A stretch of 9,104 nucleotides of DNA from an uncultured Porphyromonadaceae bacterium (GCA_902462525.1 CABQCA010000093.1:1-9104); one strand, 5' to 3'; positions 1 through 7,617 are shown, counted from the first letter of the stretch. Notes: generated from the letters alone by a model not told the origin. Translations and numbers: made by a program.

Positions 1-914
1 GCCAGCAGACGCAGAAAGGCTTTGCCGAAGCATGAGGCGAGGGCTCCGGCCTTGTTTTTGAAGCGCACACGCGGGTCGGCGAGAATAGCGGCCCGTTCGC
101 TTTTTATCATGGCATAGCACCGGCCGGCGAGGTCTTCGTCGCCATGACGCACTCCCTCGACAAACATATTGAAGTATGCGCTGAACCTGCGGCTGCGCGC
201 AGCCGGCAAAAGCGCCGGAAAACGCCCGGCGGCAAAAGCCACAATGCTCTCGGTCACATCGAGCGCATGCAGCCGGCGGGGATGCCATGTGTTTATGAAA
301 CTCAACGGATTTTTCCGGTAGAAATATAGCGGCGAGGGAGTTACGGCGGTCTTGCGGCAGCCGGCATAGAGCCGCGGGGTTATTTCAAGGTCTTCGTAGT
401 AAAGGCCGGGCACAAAACGAATTTCGTCGAAAAGATGCCGCCGGAAAAGCTTGGCCCACACCGAACAATGAAAACCACCGTCCTGATACAGAATCCGGCG
501 GAGGGCTTCCTCGGCGTCATAACAGGCAAAAGGTCCGGGCACGGGCCATGCCTCCGGCTCATCGGCCGACTCGCAGAATGCAGCCGATGCTATGTCGCAC
601 CCGCCGAACATCTCCAATGCCTGCCGCAGCCGCCCTAATGCCCCGGGAGCATAGGCATCGTCGGCGTCGCAGAATGCGATATAGCTGCCGGTGGCATGAT
701 CAATGCCTGTGTTCCGCGCCGCTGCCTGCCCGGCATTTTTCTGAAAGACATACCGCACCGACGGATAGCTCCTCACAATCTCAGCAGTGGAGTCGGTGGA
801 ACCGTCGTCGACCACTATCACCTCGACATCACCGTCGTTCTGTCCGACAAGACTGTCGAGACACCGGCGCAGGTACTTTTCGCCATTGTACACCGGAACT
901 ATTACGGAAATCAT
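1..914 (-). CDS. Family 2 glycosyltransferase, C-terminus outside the window
   Basis: This is an inverting GT-A glycosyltransferase that should move a sugar from a nucleotide-sugar donor onto a growing surface glycan on the cytoplasmic side of the membrane. The frame is open from ATG at 914 to base 1 (304 codons) and continues off the left edge. The N-terminus MISVIVPVYN is the standard GT2 first strand. DDGSTD (36-41) is the nucleotide-binding motif, CDADD (82-86) holds the DxD metal site, and YYED (172-175) is the probable catalytic-base region. No membrane segment is visible in the part present. Its start overlaps the hydrolase stop as ATGA, with no Shine-Dalgarno, so it is probably translationally coupled as the fifth operon gene. 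Donor and acceptor cannot be read from the sequence; capsule, exopolysaccharide and O-antigen roles are all possible. The family call is firm and the pathway unknown. Confidence 0.93.
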   Translation of the reverse strand, partial: MISVIVPVYNGEKYLRRCLDSLVGQNDGDVEVIVVDDGSTDSTAEIVRSYPSVRYVFQKNAGQAAARNTGIDHATGSYIAFCDADDAYAPGALGRLRQALEMFGGCDIASAAFCESADEPEAWPVPGPFACYDAEEALRRILYQDGGFHCSVWAKLFRRHLFDEIRFVPGLYYEDLEITPRLYAGCRKTAVTPSPLYFYRKNPLSFINTWHPRRLHALDVTESIVAFAAGRFPALLPAARSRRFSAYFNMFVEGVRHGDEDLAGRCYAMIKSERAAILADPRVRFKNKAGALASCFGKAFLRLL

Positions 915-2350
915 CTTATCACCACGGGGACAGATGGTTCCGACTCGTTGTTGCGTCGGTCGAGAGCCGTAACGACATAAGTGCCCGGTTCCGGCGCACG
1001 ATACGACATATCGGGCGTGACCGCCACTATGGCCTCGCCGCGTCCGATGTCGATATCTTCAGGCGAATCAAAGCGATAAACCGCGAACATCACCACATCG
1101 CCGGCACGCCCCGCGGGCTTCGGCGCAGTCCATGCAATGGTTTTGCCGGGTTCTATAGTCATGTCGGCGGGCGCATCGGGGCAATCGGCGCCAAGCCACG
1201 GATAGGCCGGCGGCAGAGCTATGTTTTTCTGGTAGCCGGCGGCGAGAGAATCGGCCACGCCGCACACATTGCGTGTCAGCGAATAGCCGGGCCACCAGCA
1301 GTTGCCCGCAATGTTCTCAAGACTGCGTGCCGGTGCCATTTTAGCCGCGAGTTCACCTTTTTTTATGGTCTTCTCCACGTCCTGGCCGATAAAAAGATGT
1401 CGTTTTTTTCCGGCGTTGCGGTTCCACCATTCGACAAGCACACGGTACGATGCAGCCCGATGGTCCATCTCCCAGTAGAGTTGCGGCAGAAGATAGTCGA
1501 TCCAGCCTTTTTCCTCCCACAGCAGCACATCGGCATAAAGAGCGTCGTAATTCTGGAGACCGCTGGTATCGCTGCCCCGGGGATCGGTCTTTTTATTGCG
1601 CCATATGCCGAACGGACTGATGCCGAAGCGCACCCACGGCTTGATTTTCTTTATTGTCGCGTTCACCTGCTCGACCAGCAGATCCACATTATGGCGGCGC
1701 CAGTCGTCCAGAGCCATTCCGCGTCCTGATTTCCTGTAGTCGGCCTGGTCGGGAAACGGGAGTCCCTTCGCCGGATACGGATAGAAATAATCGTCGAAAT
1801 GGATAGCGTCGATATCGTAGCGGCTCACGATGTCTTCCACAACCCGGCATATGAAATCGCGGTTTTCCTGCAAGGCCGGGTTGAAATACAGTTTGCCGTC
1901 GTAGCGCACGAAGCGGCGCGGGTATTTATGATATATATGTCCGGCGGGAAGTGTCTGCTTGCGGGCGCTCGTCACTCGGTAGGGATTCAGCCACGCATGC
2001 AGCTCCATGCCGCGGCGATGGCACTCTTCGGTCATAAACAGCAGAGGATCCCACGCGGGCGAAGGCGCTTTGCCGTTGTCGGTGAGAAAGCGGCTCCACG
2101 GCTCCAGGCGGCTGGGGTAGAATGCATCGGCCTGCGGACGAACCTGAAAAATGACAGCATTGATGCCGGCGGCGCGCAGACTGTCGAGCTGCGAGCACAG
2201 ATAGGCCTTGCAGCGGGCTGTTCCGAGGGTTTTGTACTGGCTCTGATAGATTGTATTGAGCCACGCACCGCGGAACTCACGTTTCGGACTCCCGGCGTGG
2301 AGTGCGGCGGCAGCAATGACTCCGACGAGAAATATAAAGAAGCGTTTCAT
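911..2350 (-). CDS. Exported GHL10/DUF187 family glycoside hydrolase with C-terminal Fn3-like domain
   Basis: A 479-residue exported enzyme of the glycosyl-hydrolase-like 10 (DUF187) family, the group containing E. coli DigH (YddW), which cleaves denuded peptidoglycan strands, and Bacillus YngK. A signal peptide covers residues 1-19, with likely cleavage at HA/G. There is no lipobox cysteine, so a periplasmic location is expected. The TIM-barrel domain spans about 25-380. Family landmarks are RGAWLNT (27-33), FQVRPQADAFYPS (68-80), the AWLNPYR strand (119-125), HFDDYFYP (184-191) with acidic D186 and D187, FGISPFGIWRN (242-252) and LLPQLYWE (287-294). Residues about 390-479 form a separate beta-rich, Fn3-like tail. 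The start codon overlaps the ATPase stop (ATGA) and the stop overlaps the glycosyltransferase start (ATGA). The peptidoglycan role is inferred from DigH; another glycan substrate is possible, and its place behind a chelate importer does not explain its job. Confidence 0.9.
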   Translation of the reverse strand: MKRFFIFLVGVIAAAALHAGSPKREFRGAWLNTIYQSQYKTLGTARCKAYLCSQLDSLRAAGINAVIFQVRPQADAFYPSRLEPWSRFLTDNGKAPSPAWDPLLFMTEECHRRGMELHAWLNPYRVTSARKQTLPAGHIYHKYPRRFVRYDGKLYFNPALQENRDFICRVVEDIVSRYDIDAIHFDDYFYPYPAKGLPFPDQADYRKSGRGMALDDWRRHNVDLLVEQVNATIKKIKPWVRFGISPFGIWRNKKTDPRGSDTSGLQNYDALYADVLLWEEKGWIDYLLPQLYWEMDHRAASYRVLVEWWNRNAGKKRHLFIGQDVEKTIKKGELAAKMAPARSLENIAGNCWWPGYSLTRNVCGVADSLAAGYQKNIALPPAYPWLGADCPDAPADMTIEPGKTIAWTAPKPAGRAGDVVMFAVYRFDSPEDIDIGRGEAIVAVTPDMSYRAPEPGTYVVTALDRRNNESEPSVPVVIR

Positions 2351-3114
2351 TTTGTACTGAGGCAGAATGAGAGAGTGTTTTTATCAAACCGGAGGCCGGG
2401 AAAGGCCTTTTCGAGAATCCCGGAGGCGACAGCCTCGGAAACAGGCGACAGGACAGCCCGTCCCGCACCCTTGTCGACGGTCCATACGAAATCGGCGGCG
2501 GCGATGGCCGACGACACGTCGTGGGTCGAAAGAATTATCGTCTTGCCGTTGTCGGCAAGTCGTCGGAGCAGAGCCGTAATCTCGATGCGTCCTGCGACAT
2601 CGAGGAATGCCGTGGGTTCATCGAGTATTATCAGCGGAGTATCCTGAGCAAGAGCGCGGGCTATCATCACCTTCTGGCGCTCGCCGTCGCTCAGTGTGCC
2701 GGCAAGGCGTTTTTCCATGCCTTTCAGGCCCACAGCCGCGATAGCCGCGGCCACAGCGGCTTTGTCGTCGGCCGACAGCCGTCCCAGCAGACCGGTGTAA
2801 GGGTGGCGCCCTATCTCTACCGTCTCTTCGACAGTGAGACCGCCGCCGCCGCTACGGTCGGTGAACACCATGGCAAGACTGCGGGCCAGTTCTCGCCGGT
2901 TCATTTCGTCCGGTCGCCGTCCGTCGATTTCCACCGACCCTTCAAGAGGCCGCTGCACGCCGGCGAGAGTGCGCAGCAAGGTCGATTTTCCACTGCCGTT
3001 GGCGCCGATAAGGGCCGTGAACGTACCGGCTCCGACGGCGGCGTCAATCTCCGTGAGAACCCGCCGCTTCGGATAGCCTGCAGCCAGACCGTTTGCTTTC
3101 AGAACCGTTTTCAT
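2347..3114 (-). CDS. ABC transporter ATPase, FecE/BtuD type, with atypical Q-loop
   Basis: The cytoplasmic ATPase of the chelate importer, 255 residues, the usual size for FecE/BtuD proteins. Two copies would power the permease encoded just upstream. Walker A is GANGSGKST (37-45), the signature is LSDGERQKV (141-149, D replacing the common G), Walker B is LIILDEPTAFLD (161-172) and the H-loop histidine is H198 in STHD. Where most relatives have a glutamine at the Q-loop (the VPQ position), this protein reads VFTDR (83-87), so Asp86 occupies that place, followed by four glycines. The frame is open far upstream to 3891, but that part overlaps the permease gene in another frame and has no ABC homology. 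ATG at 3114 is chosen because it starts the canonical N-terminal strand and forms an ATGA overlap with the permease stop. Its own stop overlaps the hydrolase start in the same way. Confidence 0.96.
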   Translation of the reverse strand: MKTVLKANGLAAGYPKRRVLTEIDAAVGAGTFTALIGANGSGKSTLLRTLAGVQRPLEGSVEIDGRRPDEMNRRELARSLAMVFTDRSGGGGLTVEETVEIGRHPYTGLLGRLSADDKAAVAAAIAAVGLKGMEKRLAGTLSDGERQKVMIARALAQDTPLIILDEPTAFLDVAGRIEITALLRRLADNGKTIILSTHDVSSAIAAADFVWTVDKGAGRAVLSPVSEAVASGILEKAFPGLRFDKNTLSFCLSTK

Positions 3115-4127
3115 GAGAAATACACCAGCCGGCGCCTGTTGAGAAGAACGTAAAGAATCACCGGCACGCCGATGAGAGGCGTTATGGCATTGACCGGCAG
3201 AATCGAGCCGGTGGAAAGCGACGGTGCCACCGATGCTATCTGGCACACGACGCCGATAAGGGCGCCTGCGAGTGCTGTTGCCGGAAGGAGCACGCGGTGG
3301 TTTGCCGTGCCGCACATCAGGCGCGCAATATGAGGCACCACAAGCCCAAGAAAACCGATAGGACCGCACCAGGCCGTCACCACAGCCGTCAGACCTCCCG
3401 AAACAGCCAGCAGAGCCGTGCGTGTGCGCTGCATGGCCACCCCTGAGCTTTCGGCATAGCGGCTGCCCAGGAGCATGGCGTTGAGGCTCTTGCAATAAGG
3501 CACACACAGCACAATGAGCAGCAGCACGACAGCCGCGAAAAGCGGCAGGCTGCCGAGGTCGACGCCCGAGAATGTGCCCATGCCCCACAGAACGTAGCTG
3601 TGAACGGCACTTTCCGCTGCAAAGAAATTGAGCAGCGATATCATCGAACCTGTGAGATAGCCTGTCAATATACCTATAATGAGAAGAACATCGGCCGAAC
3701 TGACAAAACGCGAGAACAGCAGCAGCACGCCAAGCACAGCTGCGGCTCCGGCAAAGGCACCTCCGATGAGGGCCATGCGACCCCAGAAGCCGAACACGCC
3801 GCCGAAGACAAGAAGCACAACGGCGACACCGGCACTTGCACCACCGGATATGCCCATTATCGAAGGCCCGGCGAGCGGATTGTTGAAACATGTCTGCATC
3901 AGCAGGCCGGCTACAGCAAGCGCCGCCCCGGCCAGCATGGCTGTGACAAGCGCCGGAAAGCGCGTCTCCACAACAATGAAATGCGCCGTGGCATCGCCTT
4001 TGCCGGCAAAAGCGCCGAGCACCTCCGACAACGGCAGATCCACGCCACCGGCAAGCAGTCCCGGCAGGAAAAGCGCCACCGTCGCAACGGCAAGCGCTAC
4101 AATCGATATGCGGCTGCGGGCTGTCAT
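3111..4127 (-). CDS. FecCD/BtuC-family ABC importer permease
   Basis: The inner-membrane permease of a type II importer for metal chelates (iron-siderophore, heme or corrinoid), 338 residues, typical for a FecCD protein expected to have about ten transmembrane helices. Hydrophobic segments fill most of the chain, beginning with residues 9-28. Recognisable family motifs are GLLMQTCFNNPLAGPSIMG (74-92), matching the usual QxxxxNPLAxPxxLG region, GPIGFLGLVVPHIAR (255-269), the cytoplasmic loop that contacts the ATPase, and LPVNAITPLIGVP (310-322) near the C-terminus. It lies between the binding protein and the ATPase and shares ATGA overlaps with both, giving a complete binding protein-permease-ATPase set. 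Only one permease gene is present, so a homodimer is expected. The substrate cannot be decided from sequence; no TonB-dependent receptor is visible in the window to narrow it. Confidence 0.96.
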   Translation of the reverse strand: MTARSRISIVALAVATVALFLPGLLAGGVDLPLSEVLGAFAGKGDATAHFIVVETRFPALVTAMLAGAALAVAGLLMQTCFNNPLAGPSIMGISGGASAGVAVVLLVFGGVFGFWGRMALIGGAFAGAAAVLGVLLLFSRFVSSADVLLIIGILTGYLTGSMISLLNFFAAESAVHSYVLWGMGTFSGVDLGSLPLFAAVVLLLIVLCVPYCKSLNAMLLGSRYAESSGVAMQRTRTALLAVSGGLTAVVTAWCGPIGFLGLVVPHIARLMCGTANHRVLLPATALAGALIGVVCQIASVAPSLSTGSILPVNAITPLIGVPVILYVLLNRRRLVYFS

Positions 4128-5275
4128 CGGCCTGTGCGACGATAATATTTCAACTCATACGCAGGCATAAGCGACGGATGAAAAATAGCCACGTACTCGG
4201 CAAGTATCTTCTCGGGGTGGAAGGCCATGTCGTTGAAGATAAGGCGCTCAGCCGAGTTGCAGCTGTAGATGTCGCCGTTTTTCCAGGCTTTGAAGGCAGT
4301 GTAGCGCGGATTCATGGCCTTGAGCGAGGCCGGCGTGGTCTCGAAGCCGTAAGACTTCACAAGCCACATATCGGCATCGATGGCGGCATCGGCAACACTT
4401 TCGAGCGACAGCGACAACGCCCCCGACCCTTCGCTGTCCTTCCAGGGATAGTCGGCGCCGGCGTCGGCGAACATCCGCGCCTGATAGCTTCCGCCCGCAG
4501 GAACATACCACACGCCCGAGTACTCGGTGTCGGTCAGTATCCGCGGCGAGGGCTCATTCGCCAGTTTCACCTTGAGGGCGAGATCCGAGTAGTCGGACAC
4601 CACATTTTCGAAAACAGCCTGTGCCTCCGCTCTTTTACCGAAAAGCTCGCCAATCAGGAGCAGCCACTCGGCGCGGGCTATCGGCGAGGTCTCCATATAG
4701 TCAGCCATTTCGACCGCCGTCATGGTACGGGGAAGGGCCGCACCGTTCATGTCCTGCATCGGCGATCGGAGCACAGCCTCGATGCCCGATGCCACAAGCC
4801 GCTCCACCGACGGCGACTGCGCCTGGCCGGCATCGGCCACACGTCCGCCGGCAAGAAGGGCACAGACAGTATCGCCTGCCGGAAAATACGACGCATCGGC
4901 CACAGCTGCAAGGGCGTCCAATGTACCCAGCTCGTTCATGGCCGAGGTGTGAACGCTCGAAAAGACAGCGGTTTTCCGCAGAGGCACACGTAGCACGGCT
5001 GTGGCAGCCGGTATGTCGGCAGGCACGGCGGAATCGCGGTCGACAAGGAGATAGCGGGCCAGTGCCCGGTCCTTATCCCATGGGCTGGCAATCTCGGCAA
5101 GCGTGCTGCCGTTGCCATAGTCGACCAGAGTGAGATAGCGGGCATGATGCGTGAGGGTGTCGGGCGTGGCTTCGCCGACTTCGAAAGTGTCGGTGTGGCT
5201 CCGGCCCGAGCACGAGCACATGACCACAGCCAGCAATGCCGCAGAAACCGACAGTATATGATGAAGCTTATGCAT
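4124..5275 (-). CDS. Periplasmic metal-chelate-binding lipoprotein (FecB/BtuF-like)
   Basis: The solute-binding component that delivers substrate to the permease, 383 residues. The N-terminus has a hydrophobic signal (7-19) ending in two candidate lipidation cysteines, C20 and C22 (VMCSCSG). C22 with Ser at -1 looks the better site, but neither fits the lipobox perfectly. The mature part has the TroA/BtuF-like two-lobe layout: an N-lobe from about 45, with the YGNGSTLAEIASPWD region (53-67) typical of Bacteroidetes chelate binders; a long linking helix around 190-215 containing RAEW (201-204) and GELFGK; and a C-terminal segment ending in FHPEKILAEYVAIFHPSLMP (352-371). It is the first gene of the five-gene operon and starts at ATG 5275 behind an A-rich, Shine-Dalgarno-free leader. 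The stop overlaps the permease start (ATGA). Iron-siderophore, heme and corrinoid are all plausible substrates. Confidence 0.9.
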   Translation of the reverse strand: MHKLHHILSVSAALLAVVMCSCSGRSHTDTFEVGEATPDTLTHHARYLTLVDYGNGSTLAEIASPWDKDRALARYLLVDRDSAVPADIPAATAVLRVPLRKTAVFSSVHTSAMNELGTLDALAAVADASYFPAGDTVCALLAGGRVADAGQAQSPSVERLVASGIEAVLRSPMQDMNGAALPRTMTAVEMADYMETSPIARAEWLLLIGELFGKRAEAQAVFENVVSDYSDLALKVKLANEPSPRILTDTEYSGVWYVPAGGSYQARMFADAGADYPWKDSEGSGALSLSLESVADAAIDADMWLVKSYGFETTPASLKAMNPRYTAFKAWKNGDIYSCNSAERLIFNDMAFHPEKILAEYVAIFHPSLMPAYELKYYRRTGR

Positions 5276-5393
5276 ACTTTTGCTATTGCAGAGGTTTTCA
5301 GCGCAAAAATAGCAATAATTTCCAAGAGAGCGTCGGAATTTAAACCATTTTAAGCATAATGAAACACAGCCGACCGAGTCGCACGCTTCATGT
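5276..5393 (-). promoter_or_regulatory. Gap upstream of importer operon with a -7-like element
   Basis: On the minus strand, 5311-5304 reads TATTTTTG, an exact match to the Bacteroidetes -7 consensus TAnnTTTG. It would give a start near 5297 and a leader of only about 20 bases before ATG 5275. No TTG-type -33 element sits at the right distance; the nearest TTG (5325-5323) is only 11 bases upstream. The rest of the 118-bp gap is AT-rich, with one weak inverted repeat at 5371-5381. The leader is too short for a cobalamin riboswitch. Read-through from the pullulanase gene is also possible. Confidence 0.5.
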
Positions 5394-7418
5394 TTATCTG
5401 GTACGGGCGAGAATGAGAGCGGAGGTGGGTTCCACTACGATTGTACCGCCACGTGTGCTGCCGAGACCGTCGGCATTGATGCTGCCGTCGCGTGCTATTA
5501 TCTGCCAGTCGCCTTTGGGAATCTTTGCCACATAGGGATTGGCTGAGCCGTTGAACACCAGCTTTATCTCGCGCCATTCGTCGCCGTTGGCATTGTTTTT
5601 GATGGAGTAGGATATCACGTTGGGCGTGCTCACTTTGTCGAAAACAATGTTTCTGGCAATCTCCCCGGCGGTGGTCATGCGGAATGCAGGGTGAGCCTTG
5701 CGGAGCTTTATGAGCTGGCGGTAGTAGTCGAACTGTTCGGCGTTCTTATTCTTCAAGGTCCAGTCGATGGCATTGATGGAGTCGGGCGATTTGTAGGAAT
5801 TATGCACGCCCTTCTTGTCGCGGAACACTTCCTCGCCGGCAAACATGAAGGGTGTGCCCTGCGATGTGAAGACTATCGTCTGGGCAAGCCGTGCGGCACG
5901 CTGACGCTCGGCTTCGGTGCTCCCGGGCATCGAGGCGGCAAGCTTGTCGGTGAGGGTGAGGTCGTCGTGGCACGAAACATAGTTGATAATTTCGGTCGGA
6001 GCGCCGGCATATGCGAATTTCGAGTTATTGCCCTTGCTGTAGTCGACCTGCGGGTGAGCCGTAGAAGCGACAATACCGATTTTTACAGTCTCTTCGTTGC
6101 CGGGCTTGCCGGTGGCGAATCCGCGGTCGGAGGCGTTGCTGTAGTGGCCCTTGATAGCGTCGCGGATATCGTCGGAGAACACTGCGATACCCTTCATCTT
6201 ATCGACATTTTCCTTAAGGGCACGCTGTTCGGCGGGCAGAGGAGAGTCGCCGGCGGTCCAGCCTTCGCCGTAGACGAAAATCGAGGGATTGATTTTTTTG
6301 AGTTCTGCGGCCACACGGTTCATTGTCTCAATGTCGTGAATGGCCATCAGGTCGAAGCGGAAACCGTCGATATGGTACTCATCGGCCCAGTATTTCACCG
6401 AATTGACAATGAAATCGCTCATCTGACCGCGTTCGCTGGCCGTTTCGTTGCCGCAGCCCGAGGCGTCGCTGTAGCTTCCGTCGGGTCGGTGGCGGTAGTA
6501 GTAGCCCGGAGCGGTGAGCGAGAAGTTGGAGTTGTCGTTGTTGGCGGTGTGATTGTAGACCACGTCCATCACCACACCGATACCGGCGTCGTGAAGTGCC
6601 TTCACCATCTCCTTCATCTCGCGGATACGGACAGCCGGGTCGGCGGGGTCGGTGCTGTACGAGCCTTCGGGAGCGTTGTAGTTCCACGGGTCGTAGCCCC
6701 AGTTGTACTGATTGGCGGGCAGATTGCTCTCGTCCACCGAGTTATAGTCGTAGGAAGGCAGAATATGCACGTGAGTCACGCCAAGCTCTTTGAGGTGGTC
6801 GATGCCGGTGGCGTCGCCGAGAAGCGAGCGGGTCTGCGGCTCGGTTAGTGCCAGAAATTTGCCTTTGTGCACGATTCCCGACGAGGGGTGCACCGAAAAA
6901 TCGCGGTGGTGCATCTCGTAGATAACGGCGTCGGTGATGTTCTTCAGTTCGGGGCCCTTGTCAGTGGCCCAGCCTTCGGGGTCGGTAGTCGAAAAATCGA
7001 TGATTGCGGCGCGTTCGCCGTTGGTGCCTACGGCTTTGGCCCATACACCGGGGGTCTCGTCGAGCTTGCGGCCTCCGACAGTAACGCGGAAAGTGTAGAA
7101 CTTGCCGTAGAGTTTTTCGGGAACCGAGGCCCGCCAAGTGCCGCTTTCACCGCGTGTCATGGCGAGAGTATCGACCGCAGGGGTATTGCGGTCGGTGTCG
7201 TAGACAAGCACTTCGGCAGCTTCGGCCTTGGGGGACCACAGAGCGAAGTGGGTGCCGGAATTGTCTACGGTGAGTTCGAGGTCCGAACCGCCGTAGACCG
7301 GCCACGAGGCATATTCGCTTTCCATATATTGCGGTAAGTTGGAATTTAGTGCGCCGGCGGCAAATGCTCCGGAAAGGGCGGCTGTAAGCACAATGCCGGC
7401 TTTGATGGTCTGTGTCAT
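5394..7418 (-). CDS. pulA: Type I pullulanase (GH13, alpha-1,6-debranching)
   Basis: Hydrolyses alpha-1,6 branch points of pullulan, starch or glycogen fragments, releasing linear maltooligosaccharides. The protein has 674 residues, normal for type I pullulanases. Residues 1-20 are a signal peptide (likely cleavage after AFA), with no lipidation cysteine, so it is probably periplasmic. A CBM48-like beta domain covers about 45-125 (FALWSPKAEAAEVLVYD). The GH13 barrel follows, with the type I hallmark YNWGYDP (238-244), region I DVVYNHT (285-291), region II GFRFDLM with nucleophile Asp356, region III YGEGW with acid/base Glu385, and region IV SCHDDLTLTDK (482-492) with Asp485 as transition-state stabiliser. 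Asp486 stands where HDN is more usual. A C-terminal beta domain runs from about 590. ATG 7418 begins the signal peptide. It is divergent from the pyruvate:ferredoxin oxidoreductase gene, and no other starch-utilisation gene is in view. Confidence 0.96.
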   Translation of the reverse strand: MTQTIKAGIVLTAALSGAFAAGALNSNLPQYMESEYASWPVYGGSDLELTVDNSGTHFALWSPKAEAAEVLVYDTDRNTPAVDTLAMTRGESGTWRASVPEKLYGKFYTFRVTVGGRKLDETPGVWAKAVGTNGERAAIIDFSTTDPEGWATDKGPELKNITDAVIYEMHHRDFSVHPSSGIVHKGKFLALTEPQTRSLLGDATGIDHLKELGVTHVHILPSYDYNSVDESNLPANQYNWGYDPWNYNAPEGSYSTDPADPAVRIREMKEMVKALHDAGIGVVMDVVYNHTANNDNSNFSLTAPGYYYRHRPDGSYSDASGCGNETASERGQMSDFIVNSVKYWADEYHIDGFRFDLMAIHDIETMNRVAAELKKINPSIFVYGEGWTAGDSPLPAEQRALKENVDKMKGIAVFSDDIRDAIKGHYSNASDRGFATGKPGNEETVKIGIVASTAHPQVDYSKGNNSKFAYAGAPTEIINYVSCHDDLTLTDKLAASMPGSTEAERQRAARLAQTIVFTSQGTPFMFAGEEVFRDKKGVHNSYKSPDSINAIDWTLKNKNAEQFDYYRQLIKLRKAHPAFRMTTAGEIARNIVFDKVSTPNVISYSIKNNANGDEWREIKLVFNGSANPYVAKIPKGDWQIIARDGSINADGLGSTRGGTIVVEPTSALILARTR

Positions 7419-7465
7419 GTATATTTATGTCAGTAAGTAAGATAAAATCATGGTATGGAGGGATG

Positions 7466-7479
7466 CCGCACCCATGCGG
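7466..7479 (-). other. Small hairpin in the pulA leader
   Basis: CCGCA (7466-7470) and TGCGG (7475-7479) are perfect inverted repeats around a 4-base loop. The hairpin starts roughly 8-10 bases after the predicted pulA transcription start. It may protect the 5' end or act as an operator half-site pair. There is no T-run after it on the transcribed strand, so it is not an attenuator-type terminator. The stem is short and could be chance. Confidence 0.35.
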
Positions 7480-7493
7480 AACCCGCTCTTATA

Positions 7494-7524
7494 CAAAGTT
7501 AAGAAATAAACAGCATACCAGCAA
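7494..7524 (-). promoter_or_regulatory. Bacteroidetes-type promoter of pulA
   Basis: On the minus strand, TAACTTTG (7501-7494) exactly matches the -7 consensus TAnnTTTG. A TTG (7524-7522, within CTTGC) lies 20 bases upstream, the right place for the -33 element. Transcription would start near 7487 and give a leader of about 70 bases. This is the best-formed promoter in the window. Confidence 0.65.
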
Positions 7525-7545
7525 GAAAATCCGAGTTTTTAGTCT

Positions 7546-7587
7546 TTTTTAAGGCTCGCAAAGCATTAACGTTCCATTTTTAAGACT
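7546..7587. repeat. Direct repeat TTTTTAAGRCT, 31-bp period
   Basis: TTTTTAAGGCT at 7546-7556 and TTTTTAAGACT at 7577-7587 differ at one base and are offset by exactly 31 bp, close to three helical turns. The first copy also sits in an imperfect palindrome (AGTCTTTTTTAAGGCT, 7541-7556). Both copies lie upstream of both promoters, the second ending about 45 bases before the predicted oxidoreductase transcription start. This is a plausible activator-binding pair, but such AT-rich repeats can arise by chance. Confidence 0.35.
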
Positions 7588-7617
7588 AAATTATACCGGG
7601 GTAAGCCAAAATTTTTG

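Noticed and set aside
548..1729. 393-codon plus-strand frame opposite the hydrolase and glycosyltransferase genes
   Set aside because: Its product is Arg/His-rich with no recognisable domain, and it lies across two well-supported genes. It is an antisense shadow of GC-rich coding DNA.
2347..3891. A 514-residue reading frame starting far upstream of the ATPase
   Set aside because: The first 259 codons are Arg/Cys/Ser-rich with no ABC similarity and overlap the permease in another frame. The true start is the internal ATG at 3114, which begins the canonical ABC N-terminus and overlaps the permease stop.
5371..5381. Inverted repeat CGAC-CGA-GTCG after the pullulanase stop as a terminator
   Set aside because: The stem is only 4 bp with a 3-base loop, and no T-run follows it on the transcribed strand. 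No convincing intrinsic terminator was found in the window.
5276..5393. Cobalamin riboswitch upstream of the importer operon
   Set aside because: The gap is 118 bp, and the predicted leader only about 20 bases, too short for a cobalamin aptamer of roughly 200 nt. I saw no B12-box-like element, so a corrinoid substrate is not supported by regulation.
5691..6848. 385-codon plus-strand frame opposite the pullulanase gene
   Set aside because: Its Val/Gly/His-rich composition is what results from reading the complement of Asp/Asn/Ala-rich codons. The sense strand encodes all pullulanase motifs.
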